Assembly (NCBI RefSeq): GCF_011762045.1
Contig: NZ_JAASQS010000005.1
Span: 186,001-250,000, forward strand
Length of the DNA: 64,000 nucleotides
Direction of reading: 5' to 3'
Source: Rhizomicrobium electricum
GTDB taxonomy: Bacteria > Pseudomonadota > Alphaproteobacteria > Micropepsales > Micropepsaceae
In this document: positions 20,230 to 29,635 of the stretch, one piece after another
Position numbering within the stretch: position 1 is the first letter of the stretch
Layout: every line of letters begins with the position of its first letter
The notes under the pieces: model-generated
Seen by the model: the letters and a program-made list of their open reading frames with translations, nothing else
Databases searched by the model: none
What the model was told of the DNA's origin: nothing
Position numbers and translations under genes: made by a program

Positions 20230-21429
20230 TTACCATCGCCGGGCGCGCGGAACGACCAGCATCCAGTGTCCGCCGGGGCCGAGAACCCAATAAGCGCGAC
20301 GCGGCGGCGGACGGTCGGTGCGCTCCCGCCAAGCCGGCGGCGAACGCCACGCCGGACCGCTATCCCCCACCCACTCGGCACCGGGGCGGTAGGCGCTCGG
20401 AATGGGATTATCAGCGTACGGATCATCAGGGTCCGCGTTCGCCGGACGATGCCATGCCTGACGTACCGGATAAGCCTCACGAGGCGGCGGGTCGGTTGTT
20501 GCCGTCTCGCTGTTGTCGAAAAGCGACGGATCCTCATCGAGGGTCGGCAAATCGCTGCCGTCGCCCCGCCAGCGCGCGCGATCCGGCGGTGCCACCGCCG
20601 ACACTCTGGGGCTTGCCGCTTGAGAGCGCGGCGGCGGAAGCGCGGAGGCGATCCGAGGTAACGGCCGTGCATCATCAGGCTTGGACGCCATCATCCGCTC
20701 GGCCATCACCGGCTTCGCAGCAACAGCCGTTTTCGGTGCGGCGGCCGCAACTTGTACCGGCCTGGGTGCGACCGGAGCCGGCTTCGGTACCGCGATCGCG
20801 ACATGCGGCCGGGGCTGCAGGACTTCCACCCGCATGGCTGGCTTGGCAGACAGAACCGGCGCAGATGCGAACAGGCGAACGCTTTGCACGGCGGCAAGCC
20901 TGACGGGCACGCTTGGACGCGGACGCGGCTTCGGCGCCAACGCGACTTTTGCCGACGGGCGTGCCTGGGCCTCGATCAGCTTGTCATTGTCGACGGCGCG
21001 GCACCCCTCGTAACCGCTCTCGACCAGTTGCGGCGGTTCGGGCGCAAGACCGCGCCGTTCCAGGCGCCGTCCGAGGGCCATGTCGAACACTTTGCGGGCG
21101 CTGTCGCAGAATCGCGGATCGTGCACGCTACGCAGCGACGCGGTGTTGGCGACACGGGTCTTGTAGGCGTTGTAGTCTTCTCCGCGCGGACGCGTCGCGA
21201 AAAACGCTTTCAGCGCCGCATCGGATTGCATCAGGCCGTCGCGATAGGCGGCGACGAAGCGGTTGTAATCGTCACGCATGTGGCAGGTCAGCGCCGCCAC
21301 CATCAACTGCTGTTGCAGAGCGGTCGATTGCAGCACCTTCAATTCCGGCGCCGTGGCGCAGACCAGAGCGGCATCGGCCGACGCCGCCAGCGCGCCGAAC
21401 GCAACCATCCCGATGAAAAGCTTTTTCAT
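20230..21429 (-). CDS. Secreted Pro/Ala/Arg-rich hypothetical protein
   Basis: 399 residues. A signal peptide (MKKLFIGMVAFGALAASADA) is followed by a compact conserved-looking helical domain (about 25-145) with several cysteines (CATAPELK, LTCHMRDDYNRFVAAYRDGL, RFCDSARKVFD, GYEGCRA). The rest is low-complexity proline/alanine and then an acidic and proline-rich tail ending YWVLGPGGHWMLVVPRARRW. The domain is reminiscent of periplasmic helical proteins of unknown function. Two GAAC-N7-GAAC motifs lie upstream, between this gene and the divergent CoA-binding gene. Confidence 0.7.
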   Translation of the reverse strand: MKKLFIGMVAFGALAASADAALVCATAPELKVLQSTALQQQLMVAALTCHMRDDYNRFVAAYRDGLMQSDAALKAFFATRPRGEDYNAYKTRVANTASLRSVHDPRFCDSARKVFDMALGRRLERRGLAPEPPQLVESGYEGCRAVDNDKLIEAQARPSAKVALAPKPRPRPSVPVRLAAVQSVRLFASAPVLSAKPAMRVEVLQPRPHVAIAVPKPAPVAPRPVQVAAAAPKTAVAAKPVMAERMMASKPDDARPLPRIASALPPPRSQAASPRVSAVAPPDRARWRGDGSDLPTLDEDPSLFDNSETATTDPPPREAYPVRQAWHRPANADPDDPYADNPIPSAYRPGAEWVGDSGPAWRSPPAWRERTDRPPPRRAYWVLGPGGHWMLVVPRARRW

Positions 21430-21472
21430 GCCCAGTCCCTCGTGGCGTTAAGCACGTTGCGCGCCGGCGCCT

Positions 21473-21536
21473 GAACCGCGGCTGAACGGGCATGTTCAAC
21501 AAGATGTTAACAGCGCCCCGCGAACGGATCGAGAAC
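21473..21536. promoter_or_regulatory. Two GAAC-N7-GAAC motifs in a divergent intergenic region
   Basis: GAAC-CGCGGCT-GAAC at 21473-21487 and GAAC-GGATCGA-GAAC at 21522-21536 match the alphaproteobacterial LexA core. Between them is TGAAC-N6-GTTCA (21483-21498). The spacers are GC-rich, unlike strong SOS boxes, so binding is uncertain. They lie between the secreted protein gene (21429, minus) and the CoA-binding protein gene (21606, plus). Confidence 0.3.
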
Positions 21537-21605
21537 CGGAAAGGTCCCCGCCGGGTTGGCGCCACAATCGCGGTCCATACCCCGCCGTCGAAAGGAGTGT
21601 CCGTC

Positions 21606-22076
21606 ATGTCCGATCTTCCCGCTTCCGTCGCCGCGTTCCTCGCCGGGAAGCGTATCGCCGTTGCCGGGGTCTCGCGCGAGCCCAAGCTCCACGTCGGCAA
21701 TGCGATCTTCAAGAAATTCACGGCCGGCGGCTACGAAACCTTTGCCGTCAATCCCAACGCGACCGAAGTCGAAGGCGTGAAATGCTATCCGGCGCTCGGC
21801 GCCATTCCGGGCGACATCGACGGCGTAGTGATCGCCACCCGCCCCGAGATGGCGGCCTCGGTCGTGCGTCAGTGTGTGGAAAAAGGCGTCCGCCGGGTCT
21901 GGTTTCACCGCGCTTTCGGTGCGGGCAGCGTGTCACCCGAAGCGCTGGAAGCAGCAAAGTCCGCCGGCATCGAGACCATCAATGGCGGCTGTCCGATGAT
22001 GTTTCTCGAGCCGGTCGACGGCGGACACCGATTCATCTGCCGCCTGCTGCAACTCTTCGGCAAGGTGCCGCGGTAA
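21606..22076 (+). CDS. CoA-binding domain protein
   Basis: 156 residues from the ATG at 21606, with AAGGAG upstream. A single Rossmann-type CoA-binding domain: KRIAVAGVSREPKLHVGNAIF near the start, the ETFAVNPNATEVEGVKCYPAL strand-turn, VVIATRPEMAASVVRQCVEKG and a C-terminal INGGCPMMFLEP. Such stand-alone proteins bind coenzyme A or disulfide CoA in vitro; physiological role not established. It ends eight bases from the convergent chemoreceptor gene. Confidence 0.85.
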   Translation: MSDLPASVAAFLAGKRIAVAGVSREPKLHVGNAIFKKFTAGGYETFAVNPNATEVEGVKCYPALGAIPGDIDGVVIATRPEMAASVVRQCVEKGVRRVWFHRAFGAGSVSPEALEAAKSAGIETINGGCPMMFLEPVDGGHRFICRLLQLFGKVPR

Positions 22077-22084
22077 TCCCTGCA

Positions 22085-23917
22085 TCACGCCGCTGATTGT
22101 CGCCGCATCAGTTTGCCAGACCGTGACGTCGAAGAGCCGACATCGAAGAACGCCACCATGCTCGCCAGCGCGCCGGTTTCATCCGTCAGAGTGCGCGCGA
22201 CTTCCTTGTTCTGCTGGACCAGCGCGGCATTTTTCTGCGTGACATTGTCCATATCAGAAACGGCCGATGAGATCTGCTTGACGCCGGCGGACTGCTGTTC
22301 CGACGCCCGCGCCATGTCCCCAACCAGCGCATTGATCCGGCTGACCTGATCGAGAATCTCCATCAGCGCGGCACCGGAATTGCCCACCAGCGACACGCCA
22401 GACGTGACATGCTGCTGGGATTCCGTAATCAACGCCTTGACCTCATGCGCCGCCGTGGCGCAGCGCTGGGCGAGCGCCCGCACTTCCGACGCCACCACGG
22501 CAAAGCCCTTGCCGGTCTCACCCGCCCGCGCCGCTTCGACGCCGGCATTGAGAGCAAGAAGATTGGTCTGGAAGGCGATCTCGTCGATCACGCCGACGAT
22601 GTCCGAGATCTTCTTCGACGAAGCTTCGATTTCCTGCATCGCCGCCACGGCGCTGCCGACGATATCGCCGCCCTTCTCCGCCGACGCTTTGGCACCGGCA
22701 ACGATGCCGCTCGCCTCCTTGGCGTGCGCCGCCGACTGGCTCAGGGTTTCGGTGATTTCCTGTAGAGCCGCCGCCGTCTCTTCCAGACTGGCGGCTTGGC
22801 GTTCGGTGCGCTGGGCGAGGTCGTCCGTCCACTGTGAAATGTCCCCGGCGCTGTTCGATACCTCGCCGGTGGTGATCGACACCGTCCGCATGGTCTCGTG
22901 CAGGCGCGCCGCCGCGGCGTTGAAGTCGTCACGCAAAGCGACGAACGCGACGGACATCTCGTCGTTGATCCGGTAAGTGAGATCGCCTTCGGCCAGCGCA
23001 TGCAGGCCGGTGCCGACCGCCGCGACCACCTTCTGTTCGGCCGCTCGCTCGGCTTCAAAGGCTTCTTTGGTGGCGCGACGCACGGCGAGCAGTGCATCCA
23101 CCAGCCGCCCCATCTCGCCGTCGGCGCCGAGACTTTCGATCGCCACATCCTGCCCGCCACGGGCCATTTGATCGAGCACCGCAGTGGCGTGGGTCAAAGG
23201 CCGGATCAAGCCGCGATTGACATAGCGCAGCACCAGAATGCTGGCTGCAACGACCAAGCCAGCCAGGATCACCCCGAGCACGATCATCGTCTGCGTGGTA
23301 TCGGCGCGCAGAGTTTCGACAGACTTGCGCTCGGTCGCGGTGGCGGCGCGGATTGCCGCAATTCGTCCGTCCGCGATCTTGATCGCATCGGTCATCGCTT
23401 CGGTGGAGGCATCGAACGCGGTCATCGCCGCGTTGCCCTCAAGCGGACCGTCCTTGATGTAGATCCGCGCCATCGCGATGCCGTTGGCGTGATAGGCCGG
23501 AAATTGCGCACCCAATTTGTCGAAATCAGCCACCAGAGCGCCGTCGCCGAGGGTTGTGGCGACCGCGCGCGCGATCGCGAGATCCTTGCGGAAGGCGGCC
23601 GCGTATTTCGCCGCCAAATCCCAATCGTCTGCTCCCACGCCGTCGACCAGGCGCGTGGCGGACGCATCCGTCAGGTACTGCTGCACCTGGACCAGATCGT
23701 AGGCGATGTCCTTGCGCGCCGCTTCGAGTTTGCCCGCCAGTTCGATTTGGCCATCCGAATGGGCTTGGGATTTTGCGAGATTGGCGTCGGTGACGCGGTA
23801 GACGATCACCAGCGCCACCACGGCGATGATCGCAATGGTTGCCGTGAACACCTGTGCCAATCCGAGTTTGAAAGCGATGCCGCGCGAGCGCAGGCCGGAG
23901 GTGCTGGGAATGTCCAC
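22085..23917 (-). CDS. Methyl-accepting chemotaxis protein, membrane-bound
   Basis: 610 residues. TM1 about 17-42 ([20 protein letters not shown]), a periplasmic helical sensor region (about 45-208), TM2 about 213-234 ([20 protein letters not shown]), then HAMP ([22 protein letters not shown]), a second HAMP-like segment ([12 protein letters not shown]) and the cytoplasmic signalling hairpin. The tip sequence [37 protein letters not shown] (about 455-490) is the invariant kinase-contact region. It relays an unidentified stimulus to CheA through CheW. No CheR-docking pentapeptide is seen at its C-terminus. Confidence 0.93.
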   Translation of the reverse strand: MDIPSTSGLRSRGIAFKLGLAQVFTATIAIIAVVALVIVYRVTDANLAKSQAHSDGQIELAGKLEAARKDIAYDLVQVQQYLTDASATRLVDGVGADDWDLAAKYAAAFRKDLAIARAVATTLGDGALVADFDKLGAQFPAYHANGIAMARIYIKDGPLEGNAAMTAFDASTEAMTDAIKIADGRIAAIRAATATERKSVETLRADTTQTMIVLGVILAGLVVAASILVLRYVNRGLIRPLTHATAVLDQMARGGQDVAIESLGADGEMGRLVDALLAVRRATKEAFEAERAAEQKVVAAVGTGLHALAEGDLTYRINDEMSVAFVALRDDFNAAAARLHETMRTVSITTGEVSNSAGDISQWTDDLAQRTERQAASLEETAAALQEITETLSQSAAHAKEASGIVAGAKASAEKGGDIVGSAVAAMQEIEASSKKISDIVGVIDEIAFQTNLLALNAGVEAARAGETGKGFAVVASEVRALAQRCATAAHEVKALITESQQHVTSGVSLVGNSGAALMEILDQVSRINALVGDMARASEQQSAGVKQISSAVSDMDNVTQKNAALVQQNKEVARTLTDETGALASMVAFFDVGSSTSRSGKLMRRQSAA

Positions 23918-24040
23918 GGCGGATGGTTCCTGAGGCTGCCTCCTCCAGGTACCACTTCGGAACTTAAGGAAACTTCTAAGCGACTTCTACAAATCGCCTT
24001 GGCGCATAAGTAGTAATACCAACTTACGGTCTCAAAAGCG

Positions 24041-24065
24041 AAAAGGGCGGCCCGGAAGCCGCCCC
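24041..24065 (-). terminator. Intrinsic terminator of asd
   Basis: On the minus strand a GGGCGGC/GCCGCCC stem (24045-24051 with 24058-24064) is followed by TTTT, 14 bases after the asd stop. Confidence 0.8.
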
Positions 24066-24078
24066 GGATCGCAGTCTT

Positions 24079-25086
24079 TTACAACAGTTCCGCGATCTGG
24101 ATCGCGTTGAGCGCGGCGCCCTTGAGGAGCTGGTCGCCGACCACCAGCAGCGCCACCGAATGACCCGACGGGTCCGAGGTATCGGGACGGATGCGGCCGA
24201 CCAGGACATCATCCTGCTCGGAGGCGTCGATCGGCATCGGAAAGTAATTCTTGACGCGGTCGTCGACGATCTTCACGCCCGGCGCCACCGACAGCATCTT
24301 GCGCACATCGGCCTCGGTGATCGGCTCGTAGCATTCGATGGTGATCGCCTCGGTATGGGCGCGCAGCACCGGCACGCGCACGCAGGTCACGCCGACGGCA
24401 ATCTCCGGATCCTCGAAGATCTTCTTGGTCTCGGCGATGACTTTGGATTCTTCGCCGTTATAGCCGGTCTCGAGATCCATGGCCGCGTTATGGCTGAAGA
24501 GATTGAACGCATACGGATGCGGCATGACCTTCTGCTGGAACGGCTTGCCCTCGAGATAAGCCTTCGTCGCCTCGACGAGTTCCGCCATCGCCGCCGCGCC
24601 GGCGCCCGACGCCGCCTGATAGGTGGAGATGATCACGCGCTTGATGCGGTTGACCTTGTGAATCGGCCACAGCGGTACCAGCGCCATGATGGTGGCGCAG
24701 TTCGGATTGGCGATGATGCCCTTGTGGTCCTTGATCCGATTGGCGTTGATTTCCGGGATCACCAGCGGAACGTCGATATCCATACGGAAGGCCGAGGAGT
24801 TGTCGACTACCACCGCGCCCGCCTTCACCGCGACCGGCGCGAACTTGCGGCTGATCGTGGCGCCGGCCGAGAACATCGCGATATCGACGCCTTCGAACGA
24901 CTTTTCGGTGAGTTCCTGAATCGGAATGTCGGCCCCGCGGAACTTCATCGTCTTGCCGACCGAGCGGGCGCTCGCGAGCGGCACCAGCTTGCCGACCGGA
25001 AAATTGCGGCGCTCCATGCAGCCTGCAAACTCGACGCCGACGGCGCCGGTGGCGCCGACAATGGCGACGGTGGGGTTCTTCTTCAC
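24079..25086 (-). CDS. asd: Aspartate-semialdehyde dehydrogenase
   Basis: 335 residues from a GTG at 25086 with an AGGAGG Shine-Dalgarno six bases upstream. It reduces aspartyl phosphate to aspartate semialdehyde, the branch point to lysine, diaminopimelate, threonine and methionine. N-terminal NADP-binding GATGAVGVEF, the catalytic cysteine in IANPNCATIMAL (near residue 130) and the C-terminal half with QAASGAGAAAM and the histidine in VPVLRAHTEAI. It has its own terminator, and a leader peptide plus attenuator-like structures precede it. Confidence 0.97.
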   Translation of the reverse strand: MKKNPTVAIVGATGAVGVEFAGCMERRNFPVGKLVPLASARSVGKTMKFRGADIPIQELTEKSFEGVDIAMFSAGATISRKFAPVAVKAGAVVVDNSSAFRMDIDVPLVIPEINANRIKDHKGIIANPNCATIMALVPLWPIHKVNRIKRVIISTYQAASGAGAAAMAELVEATKAYLEGKPFQQKVMPHPYAFNLFSHNAAMDLETGYNGEESKVIAETKKIFEDPEIAVGVTCVRVPVLRAHTEAITIECYEPITEADVRKMLSVAPGVKIVDDRVKNYFPMPIDASEQDDVLVGRIRPDTSDPSGHSVALLVVGDQLLKGAALNAIQIAELL

Positions 25087-25118
25087 AGTATCCTCCTGTT
25101 GGCCTCAGGCGCGGGCAT

Positions 25119-25210
25119 TAAAAAAGCCCCGGACCTTGCGGCGGGGCTTGGGTTTCGTGCGTTCTGTTGCCTTGCTATCGGCGCGCGCGAACCAAAGCCC
25201 CGGCGGGCTT
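25119..25210 (-). promoter_or_regulatory. Transcription attenuator upstream of asd (Thr/Lys-type)
   Basis: On the minus strand four segments can pair alternately: 1, AAGCCC (25210-25205); 2, CGGGGCTTTGG (about 25202-25192); 3, CCCAAGCCCCG (25152-25142); 4, CGGGGCTTTTTT (25131 down to 25120). Pairing 3-4 is an 8-bp stem followed by six T, an intrinsic terminator 33 bases before asd. Pairing 2-3 is an antiterminator and 1-2 an anti-antiterminator. Segment 1 lies in the leader ORF immediately after a run of Thr and Lys codons, so ribosome stalling there would free segment 2. This is the classical attenuator layout; function is inferred. Confidence 0.7.
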
Positions 25211-25246
25211 GGTCGTCTTGGTCGTGCGCTTGAGCATGGCGGTCAT
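25175..25246 (-). CDS. Putative leader peptide for asd attenuation
   Basis: A 23-residue ORF beginning MTAMLKRTTKTTKPAGALVR and ending in TAG. It has five Thr, three Lys and two Met, products of the pathway asd feeds; the run ACG-ACC-AAG-ACG-ACC-AAG lies just before attenuator segment 1. An in-frame ATG at 25237 gives a 20-residue version. No strong Shine-Dalgarno is visible for either start, the weakest point of the case. It is too short to be a normal gene and is placed 160 bases before asd. Confidence 0.55.
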   Translation of the reverse strand: MTAMLKRTTKTTKPAGALVRARR

Positions 25247-25312
25247 AGTGGCCGGAACCTATGGGTGGAAGGCCCGTCCGTCAACGGACGGATTGACACA
25301 ACCTATGGAATA

Positions 25313-26485
25313 TTATTGCCGGCCGAGAAACTCCAGGATGGCCCTGGCGGCGCGGCGGGACGGCTGGTCGGCACCCTCGCCCATCAGGCGCAAGGCCTCG
25401 TTCTGATCGGCCACCTGACGCGCGGCGGCGGCCGGATCGGTCAACAGTTTGGCGACAGCCGCGGCAACGGTCTCGGGACGACAATCCTCCTGCATCAGCT
25501 CGGGCACGGCGAGGCGGTCGAGGATCAGATTCATCAGGGTGTAATAGCGGACCTTCACGCCGATCAGTTTGCGATAGATCCAGGCGGTAAGCGCACCGAC
25601 CTTGTAGGTCACGATCATCGGCGTGCGCGACAGAGCGAGCTCGGTGGTGACGGTGCCGGAGGCGGCCAGCGCAACGTCGGCGGCATCGAACAAGGCGAAT
25701 TTCTCATCCTCGCCGGAGACGATGGTCAGCGGCACCGGCCAATGCTCCGCACCCTGACGGATGCGCTCGGCGACATGCGGCACCGCCGGGATGGCGGCGT
25801 GCAGGCCGGGCACCTTGTCCTTGAGGATGGCCATCGTGTCGGTGAAGACCGGCAACAGATGGCGCACTTCCATGGCGCGGCTGCCGGGCAAAACCGCGAG
25901 CAGCGGCGCATCGGCGGGAATGGCGTGGCGAGCACGGAAGTCTGCGCCGCCGACCATCTTCTTGCCGCGCGCCAGAGCGGGATGTCCGACGAACACCGCT
26001 TTCAATCCATAGCCGGCAAAGAACGGCGGCTCGAACGGCAACAGCGCCAGCACCAGATTGAAATAGCCGGCCATCTTCCCGGCGCGGCCGGGACGCGTCG
26101 CCCATACCTGCGGCGCCACGTAATTGATGGTCGGAATGCCGGGCGCGATCTTGCGGATGCGCTTGGCGACGCGATGGGTGAAATCGGGGCTGTCGATCAG
26201 CACCACGGCATCGGGCTTGGTGGCGGCGGCAAACTCGGCGGCACGGCGGATGCGGCGCAGAACTTCGGGAATTTTCGGAACGACCTCCTGCAGGCCCATG
26301 ATGGCGGTGGCGGAGAGATCGAACAGCGTCTCCAGCCCTTCGCGCGCCATGGCCTCGCCGCCGACACCGACGATTTTCACCTCGCCGTGCGTGAGATCCT
26401 TCAATGCAGCCATCAGTTCGGCGCCGAGCAGATCGCCCGAAGGCTCGCCCGCAACCAGCATCAGGGTGAGAGGCTTATCCGGCAT
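25313..26485 (-). CDS. lpxB: Lipid-A-disaccharide synthase
   Basis: 390 residues. A GT-B glycosyltransferase joining UDP-2,3-diacylglucosamine and lipid X in lipid A synthesis. Recognisable segments: LMLVAGEPSGDLLGAELMAAL at the N-terminus, VGGEAMAREGLE, INYVAPQVWATRPGRAGKMA, LPFEPPFF, FVGHPAL, LLAVLPGSRAMEVRHLLPVF, and ASGTVTTELALSRTPMIVTYK. It overlaps lpxI by 11 bases. After its stop the minus strand has a CCGTCCG/CGGACGG hairpin (25275-25292) without a T-run. Confidence 0.96.
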   Translation of the reverse strand: MPDKPLTLMLVAGEPSGDLLGAELMAALKDLTHGEVKIVGVGGEAMAREGLETLFDLSATAIMGLQEVVPKIPEVLRRIRRAAEFAAATKPDAVVLIDSPDFTHRVAKRIRKIAPGIPTINYVAPQVWATRPGRAGKMAGYFNLVLALLPFEPPFFAGYGLKAVFVGHPALARGKKMVGGADFRARHAIPADAPLLAVLPGSRAMEVRHLLPVFTDTMAILKDKVPGLHAAIPAVPHVAERIRQGAEHWPVPLTIVSGEDEKFALFDAADVALAASGTVTTELALSRTPMIVTYKVGALTAWIYRKLIGVKVRYYTLMNLILDRLAVPELMQEDCRPETVAAAVAKLLTDPAAAARQVADQNEALRLMGEGADQPSRRAARAILEFLGRQ

Positions 26486-27305
26486 GGGGCACGCCGACGA
26501 CGAACAGCCCGAGCTTGTCGGCCTCCTCGATCACGGCACGCTGGCCCAAAATCAGCGCCCCGCCCGCTTCCACCGCGATCCCGGCGAGACCGACGGCAGC
26601 GGCATTGCGCACCGTAGCGACGCCGATCACCGGCAGATCGGTCTTGCGGTCCTGGATCGGCTTCGGCGCCTTGGCCAGTACGCCCTTGCGATGTTTCTCG
26701 TCGCCGCGGAAGTGTGCCGGCAGCGTGCCGACGCGCGCGATCATCGCGTCCGTGCCTTCAGCGGCTTCGACGGCAAGCGGCAAGCCTTCGCACACCACGG
26801 CCGCCTGTCCGACATCGAGTTCGCCCAGCGTGCGGACGATCTTGAACGCGGCAGCGATGTCGGCTTCGTCGTCGGCGGACGGCTTGATGCGGCCCATGAC
26901 GCCGGCCGCCGCGAGCAGCCCCGGCGCGGCTTCGTGCGCACCGACGGCATGAAAACCTTCGCGCTCGAACGTATCCACCACCGCCCGCAGCAGCGCGTCG
27001 TCGCCTTTGCGCGCGGCCGCGATGATCCGTGGCGCGACCAGCACTGCCTTGGCGTCGAGCTTGATCTCGGAGAATTTCGGCCGCGCCAGCTTGCCGGCCA
27101 GAACGACATCGGAGCAATTGGCACCGCGCAACAGCTTCAGCAATTTGCCGACTTCGCCGAGCGAAACCGTGTCGTGCGGATAATCGCCGATCCAGGCGTC
27201 GGCGCCGATCGAAACAATGAAAATATCGCGGCCAGCCTCGCGCGCGCTCGCGGCGATTGCCTTGGGAAGATCGCCGCCGCCCGCGATGATGCCGAGGGTG
27301 CTCAT
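26475..27305 (-). CDS. lpxI: UDP-2,3-diacylglucosamine diphosphatase LpxI
   Basis: 276 residues from the ATG at 27305, which overlaps the lpxA stop by four bases; the frame is open further upstream but only antiphase to lpxA. LpxI is the alphaproteobacterial alternative to LpxH, hydrolysing UDP-diacylglucosamine to lipid X. Sequence marks: LGIIAGGGDLPKAIA at the start, VSLGEVGKLLKLLR, DVVLAGKLARP, and the C-terminal DUF1009 signature DRKTDLPVIGVATVRNAAAVG. Its place between lpxA and lpxB supports the call. Confidence 0.95.
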   Translation of the reverse strand: MSTLGIIAGGGDLPKAIAASAREAGRDIFIVSIGADAWIGDYPHDTVSLGEVGKLLKLLRGANCSDVVLAGKLARPKFSEIKLDAKAVLVAPRIIAAARKGDDALLRAVVDTFEREGFHAVGAHEAAPGLLAAAGVMGRIKPSADDEADIAAAFKIVRTLGELDVGQAAVVCEGLPLAVEAAEGTDAMIARVGTLPAHFRGDEKHRKGVLAKAPKPIQDRKTDLPVIGVATVRNAAAVGLAGIAVEAGGALILGQRAVIEEADKLGLFVVGVPHAG

Positions 27306-28117
27306 CCCTCGTCCATTTCCACGCCGTGACGGCGCACCGGACAGATTTTCCGCTTGGCTTCCGGCGCGACAATGAAATCGAGCACTTCGGCGACTTCCGG
27401 CACCGAGCCCCACTCGGCCCGCGCCTTGGCGACGCGTTCGGCCAGCGTACCTTCCTCGCTCACCAGCACCGCTTGATACATATGGCGCAGCGCGTGGATG
27501 TTGGCGCGCGGAACGCCGCGGCGCTTCAGACCGATCAGGTTCAAACCGGCGTGATGGGCGTGCGAACCGAAAGCGATGCCGTACGGAATGACGTCGAGGT
27601 TCGCGCCAGCCATGCCGCCGAGCATGGCGCCGCGCCCGATGCGTCCGAACTGCTGCACCGAGCAAAGGCCGCCGGTGATCACGTTATCGCCGAGCGTGAC
27701 ATGCCCTGCGAGTTGGGTGCCGTTGGCGAGCGTGCAGTTGTTGCCGATGATGCAATCGTGACCGGCGTGGCTGTAGGCCATGATGTAGCAATGCGAGCCG
27801 ACGCGCGTGACCTTGTGGCCCTTCTTCGAGCCGAGATTGAGGGTCACGCATTCGCGGATTTCGCAATCTTCGCCGATGACGAGGCTGGTGCCCTCGGCGT
27901 CGTTATGATGGATCTGGGCTTCGCCGCCCATCACCGCATTGGGATGGATCACGGTGCGGGCGCCGATGGTGACGTCACCTTCGATCACCACATGGGAAAT
28001 CAGCCGGACGCCTTCGCCCAGCTTCGCCCCGGCTCCCACAACGCAATAAGGACCGATTTCGACTCCGGCTCCAAGAACCGCTCCGTCCTCAACGACTGCC
28101 GTTGGATGCACCGCCAT
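27302..28117 (-). CDS. lpxA: UDP-N-acetylglucosamine acyltransferase
   Basis: 271 residues. It is a left-handed beta-helix of hexapeptide repeats (VEIGPYCVVGAGAKLGEGV, VIEGDVTIGARTVIHPNAV and so on) with the family's catalytic-region sequence YSHAGHDCIIGNNCTLANG and a C-terminal helical domain (LIGLKRRGVPRANIHALRHMY). It performs the first step of lipid A synthesis, transferring a 3-hydroxyacyl group from ACP to UDP-GlcNAc. It overlaps fabZ upstream by 29 bases and lpxI downstream by four. Confidence 0.96.
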   Translation of the reverse strand: MAVHPTAVVEDGAVLGAGVEIGPYCVVGAGAKLGEGVRLISHVVIEGDVTIGARTVIHPNAVMGGEAQIHHNDAEGTSLVIGEDCEIRECVTLNLGSKKGHKVTRVGSHCYIMAYSHAGHDCIIGNNCTLANGTQLAGHVTLGDNVITGGLCSVQQFGRIGRGAMLGGMAGANLDVIPYGIAFGSHAHHAGLNLIGLKRRGVPRANIHALRHMYQAVLVSEEGTLAERVAKARAEWGSVPEVAEVLDFIVAPEAKRKICPVRRHGVEMDEG

Positions 28118-28583
28118 TTTCGTCCGTGCCTTCCTGAATCATGGCGGAGAATTCCGCCTCGGCGCAAAGCGCGTCATCCACATAGGCCTCGCCCGAGAAA
28201 CGCCACACCGGGCCGCGGCGGCGCAAGGCCTTCACCTTCATGCACAGCATGTCGCCCGGCTTCACGGGACGACGGAAGCGCGCCTTTTCGATGGTCATGA
28301 AATAGACGATGCGGTTGCCGGTATTGAGCTCGAGAGAATACATCACAAGGGCTCCGGCGGCCTGCGCCAACGCCTCGATGATCAACACGCCCGGCATTAC
28401 CGCGTGATCGGGAAAATGGCCGGCAAAATGCGGCTCGTTATACCCTACCGCCTTGTATCCCGTGGCGCTCTCGTTCGGAACGATGTCGGTCAGCTTCTCG
28501 ATGAAGAGAAATGGTGCGCGATGGGGCAACAGCTTCTTGATCGCCTCAACATCGAGCACAATCTTCTCAACCTTATTCGTCAT
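28089..28583 (-). CDS. fabZ: 3-hydroxyacyl-ACP dehydratase FabZ
   Basis: 164 residues from the ATG at 28583, which overlaps the lpxD stop (ATGA). A hotdog-fold dehydratase of fatty acid elongation that competes with LpxA and LpxD for 3-hydroxyacyl-ACP. The catalytic histidine is in [18 protein letters not shown] and the catalytic glutamate in [11 protein letters not shown]. The C-terminus has about 15 extra residues ([16 protein letters not shown]) that overlap the lpxA start. It sits in the usual lpxD-fabZ-lpxA order. Confidence 0.96.
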   Translation of the reverse strand: MTNKVEKIVLDVEAIKKLLPHRAPFLFIEKLTDIVPNESATGYKAVGYNEPHFAGHFPDHAVMPGVLIIEALAQAAGALVMYSLELNTGNRIVYFMTIEKARFRRPVKPGDMLCMKVKALRRRGPVWRFSGEAYVDDALCAEAEFSAMIQEGTDENGGASNGSR

Positions 28584-29620
28584 GAATTGCCTCGTTTCGG
28601 CTTCTTCACCAATGCATTCACGGCCGCGAGTTCCCGCAGCCACTCGCGGACCGGCTTGGCCGGTATGCCGCCGTAATCGCGGCCGGGCTCAAGCTCCTGG
28701 CCCATAAACACGCCGCATTTTCCACCCAGACGCGCGCCGGCGCCAATCTTGGCGTGATCGGACACACCCGCCTGTCCGGCCAGCACGACAAAGTCGCCGA
28801 TCTCGCAACTGCCCGAAATGCCCACCTGGCTGACGATCACGGCGTGCCGCCCGATGTGGGTGTTGTGCCCGATCTGCACCAGATTGTCGATCTTGGTGCC
28901 TTCGCCGATCACGGTGTCGCCGAGGGCGCCCCGATCGATGGTCACGCAAGCGCCGATCTCGACCCGATCTTGAATGATGACGCGTCCGAGCTGCGGAATC
29001 TTGACGTGCCCGGCGGCGCTCGAAGCAAAGCCGAAACCCGGCTGGCCGATCTGTGCTCCCGGCAATATCGCCACGCCATCGCCGATGTAAGCGTGGCTGA
29101 TCACCGTGTTACCGACGATCTCGCTGTCGCGCCCGATGGCAACGCCGCGTCCGATCACGACGTGGGGACCGATATGCGTGCGATCACCGATCTCCACATC
29201 AGGACCGATCACAACGCCGGCCCCCAGTTCGACGCCCACACCGATCTTTGCGGTCGGATGGATGCCTGCGTTGAACGGCCCGGCGATGCGATGACAGTCG
29301 GGATAAAACATCTCCGCAACGGCCGCGAACGCGTGTTGAACCGACGGCACGCCGATCACGACGCATCCTTCGGGCGCCGAAAGCTTCGGCAACCCTTTCT
29401 CCGAAACTAGCACTACGCCCGCGGCTGTTTGCGCAAACGCGGGCGCAGCCTTTTCGCCAATGTAAAAGCTGAGATGGCTGGCGACCGCACCCGACAGACT
29501 GGCGACATCGGCAATGGCGCGCGTCCCATCAATACCATCCGGTACGGTCGCGCCGATTTTCGCGCAGACCTCTCTCAGCGAGAAAGGCCCGCGATTGTCG
29601 AAAAAACGAGGATCGGCCAT
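28580..29620 (-). CDS. lpxD: UDP-3-O-(3-hydroxyacyl)glucosamine N-acyltransferase
   Basis: 346 residues. The N-terminal uridine-binding domain ([20 protein letters not shown]) is followed by hexapeptide beta-helix repeats and the C-terminal helix. The catalytic histidine is in [17 protein letters not shown] (about residue 250). It adds the N-linked acyl chain in the third step of lipid A synthesis. It follows skp by 15 bases and overlaps fabZ. Confidence 0.96.
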   Translation of the reverse strand: MADPRFFDNRGPFSLREVCAKIGATVPDGIDGTRAIADVASLSGAVASHLSFYIGEKAAPAFAQTAAGVVLVSEKGLPKLSAPEGCVVIGVPSVQHAFAAVAEMFYPDCHRIAGPFNAGIHPTAKIGVGVELGAGVVIGPDVEIGDRTHIGPHVVIGRGVAIGRDSEIVGNTVISHAYIGDGVAILPGAQIGQPGFGFASSAAGHVKIPQLGRVIIQDRVEIGACVTIDRGALGDTVIGEGTKIDNLVQIGHNTHIGRHAVIVSQVGISGSCEIGDFVVLAGQAGVSDHAKIGAGARLGGKCGVFMGQELEPGRDYGGIPAKPVREWLRELAAVNALVKKPKRGNS

Positions 29621-29635
29621 GACGCCGCGTCCGGC

